A stretch of DNA of 64,000 bases from Acidobacteria bacterium UBA2990 (GTDB taxonomy: Bacteria; Acidobacteriota; Vicinamibacteria; Vicinamibacterales; UBA8438), in contig DEAE01000007.1 in the NCBI GenBank assembly GCA_002347025.1, forward strand, positions 1 through 64,000, read 5' to 3'. The notes beneath the pieces were generated by a model. It did no database searches, was not told the origin of the DNA, and worked only from the letters and a program-made list of their open reading frames with translations. Made by a program: the position numbers and the translations under genes. Shown here piece after piece: positions 1 through 8,427 of the stretch (positions are counted from its first letter, which is position 1; every line of letters begins with the position of its first letter).

Positions 1-24
1 GTTCGATTCTGCCCCTCGGCACCA
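1..24 (+). tRNA. tRNA-Leu, 3' end only (cut by window edge)
   Basis: The first 24 bases read as the last T-stem base, a T-loop of the TTCGATT type, the 3' T-stem, a 3' acceptor strand CCTCGGC, discriminator A and an encoded CCA. The implied 5' acceptor, GCCGAGG, together with A73 is typical of bacterial tRNA-Leu. The anticodon lies outside the window, so the isoacceptor is unknown. The identity is inferred from the acceptor stem alone. Confidence 0.8.
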
Positions 25-88
25 CATCTCACCCATAAAGACAGGTGATCTCCAACTCAGCTGTCTTCCCTTGCACTCATCTGACACA

Positions 89-211
89 CTAACTCGCCTC
101 GACCTGGTTCGGCCTAACCCAACGGCCGTTGGCATACATGATCCCGGGGTTGCACTGGGCCTCGGCATCACCGGCTTTCGCCAGAGCCAGTAGGTCCTCA
201 AATTCGGTCAT
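89..211 (-). pseudogene. Sel1-repeat protein remnant
   Basis: Reading leftward from 211, about 40 codons encode one Sel1-like repeat (DAEAQ...GIMYANGR...NQVEA) and then stop at 89-91. The repeat resembles those in the two intact Sel1 proteins of this window (8428-9261 and 52786-53472). A complete protein has a signal peptide, four or more repeats and a conserved C-terminal tail ending EW..HPP, none of which is present here. The codons upstream of 211 do not look like a Sel1 protein. It is best read as a fragment of a decayed paralogue next to the tRNA end. Confidence 0.55.
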
Positions 212-524
212 ATCGCTGTTGGTGTAGCTACCGCTGACGGGTAGGAGGTTCAATGCACACAGGCACTGCTGGATCTGAATCCAGATTTGGGTGACTCGGG
301 GCGAGGGGTAAGAGGGGAAGCCCTCCGTGGGCAATCCCACCCACGAAACGCAGACTGAGACGTTAACGCGGTGACTCACTGAGGGTGCGCAGTTATCTCG
401 AAAGGCGACAAATGTCGACAATTTTTTTTACTGTCGGCAGCTTCAATATTCCAACAGATGCTTTCACGACCTCAATGGTTCGGTGAGCATCCAACGTGAC
501 CCTGTATTCCAGCAAGGAGACTTG

Positions 525-1299
525 ATGCGAAAAACAACCTGTGGCTTGGCAATCCTGATGACAGCTAGCGCCGTCAATATTGCCTTAGCTCAAACCCCTG
601 GGGTCGTCGATCCGGTACGTCCGGTCGCCGTCGAAACCTATCTCTGCACACTCAACCCTGGCAAAACGATGGCTGACGTGGACGCCGTCAACGCAACATG
701 GTCAGCTGCAGTAGCAGAGGGCCCATACAATGGCTTCTCGACCCAGTTAACCCCACGATATAGCAATGTTCCATACGACGTACTCTTCTTCGATTAATTT
801 GCTTTGGACCAACTCGCAGAATATCAAGAGTGGCACGACAACAATGGGCAAGATACCAATGCGGCCTTCCGTGAGGTCGTTTCATGTCAGACGTCGCTGA
901 ACGGCAGTGATCAGGCATATGTCAGTGAAGCAATTCTGCAAGACGACAACCAGGCGTTTGTATCCTTAAACTGGTGCACCATTCGGGGATGGTGTGAGCG
1001 CGGAGGCACTCGCGGCCGAACGGAACGCGTTCGCTCACAGATTGAATGATGCCAACGTACGTGCCGCGTACTCTGTGATGTTTCCCAATTTTGGGGTCAG
1101 GACCGGGAACCGCTTGGGGGACTTTGCGCAGGTTATGGTTTATCCGGACTGGACAGCCCTGGCTTCGTCACACCATTACTGGGCTACGGGCGGCTGGCGC
1201 GCCCGAAGCGAGCACCAGCGAAAATTTACCCAGTGCACTGGGTCGAATGTCTATGACGCAGTGGTCCTTAGCCGTCCACATACGCCGTGGTTCGAATAG
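525..1299 (+). pseudogene. exported protein of unknown family, broken by a nonsense codon and a frameshift
   Basis: The start is ATG 525, preceded by AAGGAG at 514-519. It opens a signal peptide (RKTTCGLAILMTASA...ALAQ) and a mature domain. The frame meets TAA at 795-797 after VLFFD and then continues sensibly for about 60 codons (LDQLAEYQEWHDN...). At a run of four Gs (985-988) coding sense shifts by one base. Dropping one G restores NWCTIRDGVSAEALAAE and leads to the stop at 1297-1299. The repaired protein would be about 257 residues. I do not recognise the family. The Gs could be a sequencing or assembly error, but the TAA is a second, independent lesion. Confidence 0.7.
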
Positions 1300-1309
1300 T
1301 GTAATCACT

Positions 1310-1339
1310 GAAGAAGGTCATCGCCTGATGGCCTTCTTC
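1310..1339. terminator. 13-bp hairpin between convergent genes
   Basis: The arms at 1310-1322 and 1327-1339 are complementary over 13 bp, counting one G-U pair, around a 4-base loop. The hairpin lies between the end of the broken plus-strand gene and the end of the minus-strand cupin gene. There is no clear T-tract on either side. It probably acts as a bidirectional transcription end or RNA-stabilising structure. Confidence 0.6.
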
Positions 1340-1357
1340 TCATCCGACACTGACCCG

Positions 1358-1954
1358 CTACTGCCGTTCATCAAGATACGTATGCGCAGCCTCTTCATCC
1401 ATAAGAGGCACGACCTTATTCGGGTCGACCCGAACCATGAGATAAGTAATGTGGTCGTCGATCTTGGTGAACTGATGCCCCGTGCCAGCCGGGATTACGA
1501 GCACGTCGCCTGCCTTCAGCTCATGGGTAGCGGCATCCTCGATGTCAGCCGAGTTACTTCCAGGACCGTTGAGAAACTGCACGGCGTAGTTGTCGGACGG
1601 TCGTGCTTGACGCCCGACCAGAGTCGGACCGGTCCGATTCGTACCTGAACCGCTCAGCACAACGTAGACCTCCGTCACCAACTCATGTGACGCAACCGAA
1701 TTCTGCCGTGGCCCGTCCAGCGCACCGCGGTGCCCCACTGCCACCTGAACATTGGCCTCGCCGATATCAATAGACCGCACCTGCTGGTCGACGCGACTCT
1801 GTTCTCGCCCTACCGTCGCATACTGTTCGACCTCCTCAACGGAAATATAGGTGGACGGGCAGCTGGGGCAAGACGGCTCAATATCCTGCGCCGACAAACG
1901 CCCCAGCCAAAATGCCGCCACGACCACGCTCACACCACAGACTACTCTCTTCAT
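1358..1954 (-). CDS. exported cupin-domain protein
   Basis: This 198-residue protein has a signal peptide ending near LSAQ (residues 1-23), a CPSC motif at 29-32 and a single cupin barrel over about residues 85-185. The second cupin motif is recognisable as GDVLVIPAGTGHQF. Candidate metal ligands are H90, E95 and H160, so the usual HxH of motif 1 is reduced. The start has GAGGGG six bases upstream. It is the last gene of a minus-strand run, 46 bp after the heme/copper oxygenase gene, and probably belongs to that operon. The small-molecule substrate cannot be told from sequence. A periplasmic metal-dependent dioxygenase or a binding protein are both possible. Confidence 0.85.
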   Translation of the reverse strand: MKRVVCGVSVVVAAFWLGRLSAQDIEPSCPSCPSTYISVEEVEQYATVGREQSRVDQQVRSIDIGEANVQVAVGHRGALDGPRQNSVASHELVTEVYVVLSGSGTNRTGPTLVGRQARPSDNYAVQFLNGPGSNSADIEDAATHELKAGDVLVIPAGTGHQFTKIDDHITYLMVRVDPNKVVPLMDEEAAHTYLDERQ

Positions 1955-2000
1955 GGTTGCCCCTCAGACCCAGGTTCTCTTGTCGCCGAACCCTGACATC

Positions 2001-3425
2001 CTACTGTGAGTCACTAGCATCAGCCTGCCTTTTTGCCTCACGAGCAGCGGAGAGTTCCTCGAACTCCGTGTCCTCTAGATACGTAATACCGATCCACGCG
2101 TGCGACATTTCATCTGCACCCCTAGCGCCGAACACAACCCACTGGTCCGGATCCGGGTTGATACGGTTGGCTGAAGTGTTGTCGAACTTGGCGCGCAGGA
2201 ACACCACGGTACCACGAGGCAACAAAGGCTGTGCGTCGTCATCGTAGATATAGGCAATCTGCCAGTTGTGGTCGTATCGATTGACGTTGCTCAACAACTC
2301 GCGGCGTCCATCTGGATAGAGCGCGGTCATTGACATTTCCGTACCCCGCATGTGCATGTGCGGCCGAAAGCTTTGGATGAGTGCCGGCTGTTCCATGACG
2401 TACTGGTCCTCGAGCACCAGATAGCCGTGTGGCGGAATAATAAGGTCACTCGCTCTGAGCCGCTCGCGATGTACCCCATCGACGTAAAACTGCTGCTCGC
2501 CACCCGTCACTTTGAGCGGCTCCTCGCCCTCGGGATAGAGCCACACGCCCACTTCAACAACATCCGTTACTTCTTCGCCAACCGGAAAATAGTGCAGGCT
2601 AAACCGCAGTTCAGCCGGGCCCTCTGGCAGCAGCTTCCCCACTCCATCCGGGAGCAGATCCCATCGCTTACCAACCCCCATTCCGATCAAACGTACGGAT
2701 CGTCGGCGCTCTCGCGACACACTCTGCCCATCGTCACTCTCCGCGTCGTCCTCCCATCGCAAAGAGGCGTGTCCGTGATGGGCAACCTTGATTCCGAGTG
2801 GGTACGAGGGTTTAAGCTCGGCACCGCGGATATATCGGTGCGTCCCGAAGCCATCGAAGTCGAGCCGGGGCTCCCACCATTGATCCTGACCATTCGCCAC
2901 AACCTTGTATGGGGTGGATTGAACGATGAAATCGGGTGGGCGTCCGAGAATTGCCTGTAGCTCCCACTGGTCTGCGGGTGGAAATTCGAGCGCATGAGGC
3001 AGGTCGGCCGAGTTGCCTTCCGGAGCACCGGCCTCAACCCATCGAACGATGGTATCGATTTCGGTCTCAGTTAACGAAATATCATTCTTGAAATCCTGAA
3101 TACCCACCGTCGTATCTAAGTGCCAAGGCGGCATGAGACGTCGCTCCACCCGCTCCTTAATGCTCCTGGCCCACGGCCGTGTCTCGCGATAGGTGAGAAG
3201 CGACATCGGGCCTATCCCGGTCGGCTGATGGCACTGTTGACACGAGCGCTGGAGAATGGGGGCGATGTGCCGGCTGAAGGTAGGAACGGTGTCGTCCTCC
3301 TCCGGAGCCCCTCCCACAGCAGGGCTCGTCGAACCGATCAGGGCAAGGCCCGCCACCGCTCCAAAGGCGATGCAGGTAGTCCAGACCTGAGGCTTGTCTC
3401 TGCCCGTCATCACTTTCTTCGTCAT
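2001..3425 (-). CDS. c-type heme + PHM-like type II copper monooxygenase fusion
   Basis: A 474-residue exported protein. After the signal sequence, a CxxCH heme site lies at C62/C65/H66 in a small cytochrome-like domain (about 45-135). The rest resembles the copper type II, ascorbate-dependent monooxygenase fold of peptidylglycine hydroxylating monooxygenase. All expected copper ligands can be placed: H216, H217 and H278 (HH and LHY motifs) for CuH, and H356, H358 (PHMHM) and M440 (ADEM) for CuM. This suggests electron delivery from the fused heme instead of free ascorbate, which is inference. It lies 23 bp downstream of an unknown exported protein and 46 bp upstream of a cupin. The substrate is unknown. 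Confidence 0.85.
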   Translation of the reverse strand: MTKKVMTGRDKPQVWTTCIAFGAVAGLALIGSTSPAVGGAPEEDDTVPTFSRHIAPILQRSCQQCHQPTGIGPMSLLTYRETRPWARSIKERVERRLMPPWHLDTTVGIQDFKNDISLTETEIDTIVRWVEAGAPEGNSADLPHALEFPPADQWELQAILGRPPDFIVQSTPYKVVANGQDQWWEPRLDFDGFGTHRYIRGAELKPSYPLGIKVAHHGHASLRWEDDAESDDGQSVSRERRRSVRLIGMGVGKRWDLLPDGVGKLLPEGPAELRFSLHYFPVGEEVTDVVEVGVWLYPEGEEPLKVTGGEQQFYVDGVHRERLRASDLIIPPHGYLVLEDQYVMEQPALIQSFRPHMHMRGTEMSMTALYPDGRRELLSNVNRYDHNWQIAYIYDDDAQPLLPRGTVVFLRAKFDNTSANRINPDPDQWVVFGARGADEMSHAWIGITYLEDTEFEELSAAREAKRQADASDSQ

Positions 3426-3448
3426 CTTGTCCTATCCTCTCGTGAGAC

Positions 3449-4360
3449 TCACGGTGCGACGCTCACGGGTACAAAACCGTTGGTCCAGCAGCATTGAAAC
3501 TCGAATTCACGCACGATATTGAACGCGAGCACCCGAAGCACATACTCGCCCGGTTCCGAGAACGTCACGTCTGTGGTCACCTCGACCCAGTTTCCAGGCT
3601 CCCCCCAAGACTCGGCTTGGACCTGATGTATCCGCTTCGAAAAGCCAACCTCGCCAGCCCCTTGGTGCTTGAACCACTTCACACTGATAGGGCGCTCGTC
3701 GTCGCTGGACTCAGCACCTCGAGTGGTCCACACGCCAATGGCTCGAGGCTCCCCCACTTTCGCATGCACGAGGTCACCTCTGACTCCTGCCGGACCACGT
3801 CCAACGGGCGCCCCAGGCTGCCATCTCAACGACGGCGCCACGCTGGTGCGTCCAGGAAACTCCCATCCCGCCAACTGATAAGGCGCCCGAGTCAAACGTC
3901 CGGGCACCGAGAGCGTCTGTTCGCTCGTGCGCAGCGTCCACACCACATCACGGTCGCCAAAGTCCGAGGGAACGTTCACAGTGAAGACTCCCCAATGCCG
4001 TCGGTCGCCTTCAGGCACCGGTTCGAAACGTGTCGGCTGCTGTCCATCGAACTCAGCCGGCTCAATAAAGTTGTCAGGCCCGAGCAGTGCCTCTAGCACC
4101 TCTTCGGTATTCGTATTGAAGTAGCCAAAAGACAACTCGTAGGACCCATCTGGATTCTGATACCAACCTTCAAAAATCGGAATAACGGGACCGCCGGACG
4201 GCCTCAGCACCTGGACATCAAACTGGGTTTCGCCTGGGTTGGCCACTCTCCGCTCGGACGCTCGCTGAGCGACCGTTCCAGCTTCATTCGCCACTAACAC
4301 AACGTTGAAGACAACGGTCGCGACGAGCAAGAATCCCGATCTGTGTCTCGGACGTTTCAC
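3449..4360 (-). CDS. exported protein of unknown function, operon with heme/PHM-like oxygenase
   Basis: I chose GTG at 4360 because GGAGGG sits just upstream; an in-frame codon at 4417 has no such site. The 303-residue product has a basic N-terminus and one hydrophobic segment (about 6-26), then a soluble, beta-rich, tryptophan-rich region with motifs such as IFEGWYQNPDGSYELSFGY. Near the C-terminus is FQCCWTNGF, with adjacent cysteines. I do not recognise a named domain. It is first in the operon and 23 bp from the oxygenase gene, so it may be a partner or assembly factor of that enzyme. Confidence 0.8.
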   Translation of the reverse strand: MKRPRHRSGFLLVATVVFNVVLVANEAGTVAQRASERRVANPGETQFDVQVLRPSGGPVIPIFEGWYQNPDGSYELSFGYFNTNTEEVLEALLGPDNFIEPAEFDGQQPTRFEPVPEGDRRHWGVFTVNVPSDFGDRDVVWTLRTSEQTLSVPGRLTRAPYQLAGWEFPGRTSVAPSLRWQPGAPVGRGPAGVRGDLVHAKVGEPRAIGVWTTRGAESSDDERPISVKWFKHQGAGEVGFSKRIHQVQAESWGEPGNWVEVTTDVTFSEPGEYVLRVLAFNIVREFEFQCCWTNGFVPVSVAP

Positions 4361-4810
4361 GAACCCTCCAGTCCTTCCTCCAACTCTGCAACTACGGGTC
4401 CTACCCCTTGAAGCCAAACTCCCGTCCGCTCACCGCACTGTGAACTTCTCCCTGCGCCCATGCTAGTGTAGAGGTCATTTTCCAACAGCACAATACCGGA
4501 CTACACGTCGGATGCAGAGGCACTACGGGAAGTTTGCCCGGAATCCCGCTTGACCCTAGCCTTCCAAACAGGCATGCTCCACAGAGTTCCCATCGACGAA
4601 GCCGTGTAGCCGGTGCAACTCCGTCTATTCGGGGGCATCGATCGTGCTCTGCAGTGGGGTCGCGGAGGCTCTAATGCCGTCTATGGCTTAGGATTGGGCT
4701 CGGAGGAGCGAGGCAAAAGACTGGCCTCAAGAAACAGAGTCATCATTTGAGATTTCAGTCCATAGGCACTACAACCACCTGACAGGTTCCCAACGATTGT
4801 GGAGGCTACA
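4361..4810. other. divergent intergenic region, 450 bp
   Basis: This separates the minus-strand oxygenase operon from the plus-strand aminotransferase pair and should hold both promoters. I could not place convincing -35/-10 boxes. A short plus-strand open stretch (about 4499-4609) has no start or recognisable domain. Nothing else is supported. Confidence 0.5.
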
Positions 4811-6166
4811 ATGTCCGACATCACAATTCTGAATAGAAGACGCTTTATCAAGAGCGCCGGCATGACAGCACTGGCTGGCGCAGCAGGAGCCGTCACTACA
4901 GCCACCAGCACGGCTTCGGCACAAAGTTCGACCGCGATTCCCACACTAGCCGGCGGCAAGTACGACTTCGACACCCCCTACAATCGTGTTGGCACCAATT
5001 CTTCCCGCTGGGATTCCCCTGCCCGAAACTACCCGGGCGGAGAATTCAAATACGGCATGGGTGTGGCCTCCATGGATTTCGAGTGCGCACCCTGTATCAC
5101 CGAAGCCCTGGGAGAGCGCTGCAAGCATCACAACTGGGGTTACTTGAGCACAACCGAACCACTACGGAAGGGTATCGTTAATTGGAATGGCGAGCGTCAT
5201 GGCATCGACCTCGAGCCCAGTTCCCTTACCCTATCCGACGGTGTCTACCCAGGAATTATTGCCGCCCTGCGGTCCTTCGTCCCGACCGGTAATAAAGTGC
5301 TATTGACGTCACCCTGCTATTCCGGCTTCTACAGCATGGCACGCGCCGCACGGGTAGATACCATAGACAGTCAAATGCGCTATGTGAATGGTCGCTACGA
5401 GATCGATTGGGAAGACCTGGAGTCGAAGATGACTTCAGAGGTGAGGGCGATGATCGTCTGTAATCCGCAGAATCCGACCGGCAACGTGTGGACCGAAGAA
5501 GAATTGTTACGGATCGGCCACCTTGCACTAGAGCACAAAATTGTGGTGCTGGCAGACGAGATCCATTCCGACGTGGTCCGCGCCACCCACAGGTATGTGC
5601 CGTTCGCCAGCCTTCCGGATGAAGCCGTGATCAACAACAGTGTCTCTTTCAATGCTATCAGTAAAACCTTCAACCTGGCAGCGATGAAAAATGCTTACTT
5701 CTATTCCAAAAATCCTACGCTGTTAGCTCGAGTGAACCAGTTCCACCGTGCCGAGCTTAGCACCTTGGGCGTAGTGGCCAACGAGGCTGCTTATCAACAT
5801 GGTGCCGAGTGGTTCGATCAGGCGAATGCCTATCTCGATGACAATCACACATTCGTGGAAAACTACATAAGAGAGCACATACCGAATGTAGGCTACACGC
5901 GCAACGAAGGAACCTTCATGACTTTCTTGGATTTCAGCAAGGTCATGGCAGCCGTCGGTGCAGGGGACCGCTACAAGGCACACGACAAGGACACACCTGA
6001 GGAGTATTTTCAGGACTGGCTGGTCCATAATTCAGGCATCTACCTGAACCCCGGTTCAAGTTACGGCACCGGTGGCGCAGGACACATGCGCATGAATGTG
6101 GCCTCATCACGCCTTGTTCTCAAAGAGGTGTTTGATGCTATGGCCGCTGCGGTGAACCGGCTCTAA
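4811..6166 (+). CDS. Tat-exported PLP-dependent C-S lyase/aminotransferase (MalY/PatB-like)
   Basis: A 451-residue fold-type I PLP enzyme. Start ATG 4811 has GGAGG at 4801-4805; a GTG at 4799 overlaps that site and is unlikely. The N-terminus carries a twin-arginine signal (NRRRFIKSAG, hydrophobic stretch, ASAQ). The mature protein opens like cystathionine beta-lyases (DFDTPYNRVGTNSSRWD). It has the cofactor motifs NPQNPTGN, ADEIHSD and SKTFNLA, the last holding the Schiff-base lysine. The predicted reaction is beta-elimination from cysteine-S-conjugates or transamination in the periplasm. It lies 81 bp upstream of a second exported aminotransferase and is probably co-transcribed. Confidence 0.88.
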   Translation: MSDITILNRRRFIKSAGMTALAGAAGAVTTATSTASAQSSTAIPTLAGGKYDFDTPYNRVGTNSSRWDSPARNYPGGEFKYGMGVASMDFECAPCITEALGERCKHHNWGYLSTTEPLRKGIVNWNGERHGIDLEPSSLTLSDGVYPGIIAALRSFVPTGNKVLLTSPCYSGFYSMARAARVDTIDSQMRYVNGRYEIDWEDLESKMTSEVRAMIVCNPQNPTGNVWTEEELLRIGHLALEHKIVVLADEIHSDVVRATHRYVPFASLPDEAVINNSVSFNAISKTFNLAAMKNAYFYSKNPTLLARVNQFHRAELSTLGVVANEAAYQHGAEWFDQANAYLDDNHTFVENYIREHIPNVGYTRNEGTFMTFLDFSKVMAAVGAGDRYKAHDKDTPEEYFQDWLVHNSGIYLNPGSSYGTGGAGHMRMNVASSRLVLKEVFDAMAAAVNRL

Positions 6167-6247
6167 ACGGTCGGTCTGAGGGACACACATCGCCAACACG
6201 CTAATAAGCCTTACTCTTACACCTCGTATCGAGCACGGGAGGAAACA

Positions 6248-7396
6248 ATGAAAATAACACGACGGGGTTTTGTCGAAACAGTTGGCCTCGGGACTGCCGC
6301 CGGAGTTCTGTCAGACACATCTTTCTTTGGCCGCCAAGCCAACGCCCAGACCCGGGTTGAATCACAGTCTGGTGTTTATGACGGCGGCATCATGCAACTC
6401 AATCAAAACGAGAGTGCTCGCGGCCCAGGCCCGAAAACCATGGAGGCGTTGCATTCCCATATCACCAAAAGAGTCGGACGGGGCTACTCGCCAGACCACG
6501 TCCGTGAACTGCAACAAGCCATTGCTAATTACTACGGTATTGAAACAGGTAATGTATTGCTTGGTACCGGATCCACCCCTCTGCTGCAGGGTTCAGCCAG
6601 AGCATTTTGTTCCGCAGACAAGCCGATCGTGGCCGCAGCCCCCACCTATGCCACTAGCATGCAAACTGCCCGTCGGATTGGCGCAGAAGTTAAGGAAGTA
6701 AAGGTGGATAGCAAGGGCAGTATCGACCTTAATGGCATGGCTGAGGCTGCACACGGCGCTGGTCTGGTCTACTTCTGTAACCCTAACAACCCTACTGGCA
6801 CAGTCCACGGCCGACAGGCAGTCGATGGGTTTGTACGTCGTGTGATGCGGGAATCACCTGGCACCATCGTTCACATGGACGAAGCCTATATCAACTATGC
6901 CGACCCTGGAGCCATGGAGACCGCACTGCCGCTGGCGCTCGAGTTTGAGAATGTATTCGTCACCCGATCCTTCTCCAAGGCTCATGGCATAGCTGGTCTG
7001 CGAGTTGGTTACGCACTTGGCCAAGAGCAGACTCTCGATGTCATCAGGAATGCCTGGGGAATGGGCGATATCAATATGCTCGGAGCGATCGCTGCAATCA
7101 CTGCGCTTGAAGACAAAGAGCACATTGAGTGGGAACGCAAGGAAAATGCTGAAATTCGTGCATTTACCATCGCAGCCTTCCGCAACATGGGTTACGAAGT
7201 CGCAGACTGCCACACCAACCATATCTTCGTTAATGTCCGACGTCCGGCCAGTGAATTCCGCGCCGCCTGTCTCGAACAGAAGATCCTAGTGGGTCGAGAT
7301 TTCCCTCCAATGCACAATACTCACTGTCGAATTTCCCTCGGCAGCCGTGAAGAAATGGAGAAGGCGGTTCAGGTTTTCCAGCAGATCTTGGCTTAA
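6248..7396 (+). CDS. Tat-exported class I/II aminotransferase (HisC-like)
   Basis: A 382-residue protein starting at ATG 6248 behind GGGAGG. The signal is twin-arginine type (ITRRGFVETVG, then a hydrophobic stretch ending NAQ). The PLP motifs NPNNPTGTV, HMDEAYINY and RSFSKAHGIAGLRVGY place it near histidinol-phosphate and aromatic aminotransferases. Export argues against a role in cytosolic histidine synthesis, and no other his genes are nearby. It follows the MalY-like gene at 81 bp and probably works on the same amino-acid-derived substrates outside the inner membrane. Confidence 0.88.
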   Translation: MKITRRGFVETVGLGTAAGVLSDTSFFGRQANAQTRVESQSGVYDGGIMQLNQNESARGPGPKTMEALHSHITKRVGRGYSPDHVRELQQAIANYYGIETGNVLLGTGSTPLLQGSARAFCSADKPIVAAAPTYATSMQTARRIGAEVKEVKVDSKGSIDLNGMAEAAHGAGLVYFCNPNNPTGTVHGRQAVDGFVRRVMRESPGTIVHMDEAYINYADPGAMETALPLALEFENVFVTRSFSKAHGIAGLRVGYALGQEQTLDVIRNAWGMGDINMLGAIAAITALEDKEHIEWERKENAEIRAFTIAAFRNMGYEVADCHTNHIFVNVRRPASEFRAACLEQKILVGRDFPPMHNTHCRISLGSREEMEKAVQVFQQILA

Positions 7397-7409
7397 GGGA
7401 ATAATGGTA

Positions 7410-7445
7410 GGCAACGGAGGCATCAACGCCATTGCCTCCGTCGCC
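7410..7445. terminator. hairpin after the aminotransferase pair
   Basis: The arms 7410-7422 and 7433-7445 pair over 13 positions with one mismatch around a 10-base loop. The hairpin starts 13 bases after the stop of the plus-strand gene, in a convergent gap. No T-tract follows, so it may be an end-processing or stability structure. Confidence 0.55.
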
Positions 7446-7580
7446 TCACACATCTAGTGCGTTCTGCCGCCAACTATTGTCGGACTCTATGTGCAGGCGA
7501 GTGTTCCATCTGTGAGCTTGTGCTAGCGCAGGCTCACATCCCCACGCGCGGGTGAGGCCGTGGACCCAGCCCACATAGCA

Positions 7581-8378
7581 TTACTCAATCATTTCTGCCT
7601 TCAACTCTTCCTCGACGATATCCCCCCCCTGAAGGCTGACGTAGTAGACTTTGGCATCTTCCCGTGTGTGCACAACCCTCTTGACATCATTGTCCGAAAA
7701 ATAGATTCCAGCGTCATTGTCACAGGCGTATCCTGGTTTCAGTTCACCCGATTTAATCAGGCTGTGATACATCGGCCTACGATTCTCTTCAGCATCATAG
7801 TGAGGAGAGTGGCTTCCTTTGAGAAATCCCAGGCACTCAACCTTAGTCAATTCCTTCGGTCTGGAATCCGTCGTACCTTCCTCGAACCAGCAGAGCGAGC
7901 CAGCGCTCGCACCACCGAGCACGATCCCATGGTCCCAAGCTTTCCGAAGTACCTTATCGATTCCGTGAGCTTTCCAGATAACCTGCTGATTGAGCGTATT
8001 GCCGCCTGACACGACAATACCGTCAACGGCCAGCAAAACCTCTTCAAAGGTCTCCGTCATACGCCCGCTGCTAATAAAGCTGGCCTGTACCGATGGAACG
8101 ACATCCAGCGGTGCACAATTCTCGTACCAGCGAATGATGCCCGACTGGCGGTCAGCTGAGGCCGTCGGCAAATAGCAGAGTTTCGGTCGCTCCTTTCCCG
8201 TAAGCAATGCCATGTAACGGATAAAGGGTGTCCCAAATCCCCCTCCGGCAATCAAGATTCTCCGGTCGTTCGCTTGCGATTCAGCACCGGGTCGAAGAGC
8301 CGAAAGGGAGCGCTCTCCGACTCCCAAGCCGGTTATCGCCAATGCGGCCGTCGAGACAAAGAATTGTCTTCTTTCCAT
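7581..8378 (-). CDS. exported S51-family peptidase (cyanophycinase/PepE-like)
   Basis: A 265-residue protein, taking ATG 8378; a GTG nine codons upstream is possible. It begins MERRQFF followed by a hydrophobic stretch, resembling a Tat signal. The S51 features are GGNT, the nucleophile elbow GGASAGS (Ser158) and a downstream SPHYD holding the likely catalytic His193. The family cleaves short aspartyl or isoaspartyl peptides, or cyanophycin. Export suggests periplasmic peptide turnover. A second, cytosolic-looking S51 member lies at 51536-52270, and the two are only distantly similar. Confidence 0.85.
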   Translation of the reverse strand: MERRQFFVSTAALAITGLGVGERSLSALRPGAESQANDRRILIAGGGFGTPFIRYMALLTGKERPKLCYLPTASADRQSGIIRWYENCAPLDVVPSVQASFISSGRMTETFEEVLLAVDGIVVSGGNTLNQQVIWKAHGIDKVLRKAWDHGIVLGGASAGSLCWFEEGTTDSRPKELTKVECLGFLKGSHSPHYDAEENRRPMYHSLIKSGELKPGYACDNDAGIYFSDNDVKRVVHTREDAKVYYVSLQGGDIVEEELKAEMIE

Positions 8379-8427
8379 GCTGTCTTTCGCTCCTTCAGTC
8401 GACACTTGAACTCACCGAGCAGGAGGC

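Noticed and set aside
1091..1648. Plus-strand reading of 185 codons
   Set aside because: It runs across the broken gene, the hairpin and the opposite strand of the cupin gene. The alternative frame has coherent protein sequence.
6248..7396. Histidine biosynthesis gene hisC
   Set aside because: The Tat signal and lack of other his genes make a cytosolic biosynthetic role unlikely, so no gene symbol was given.
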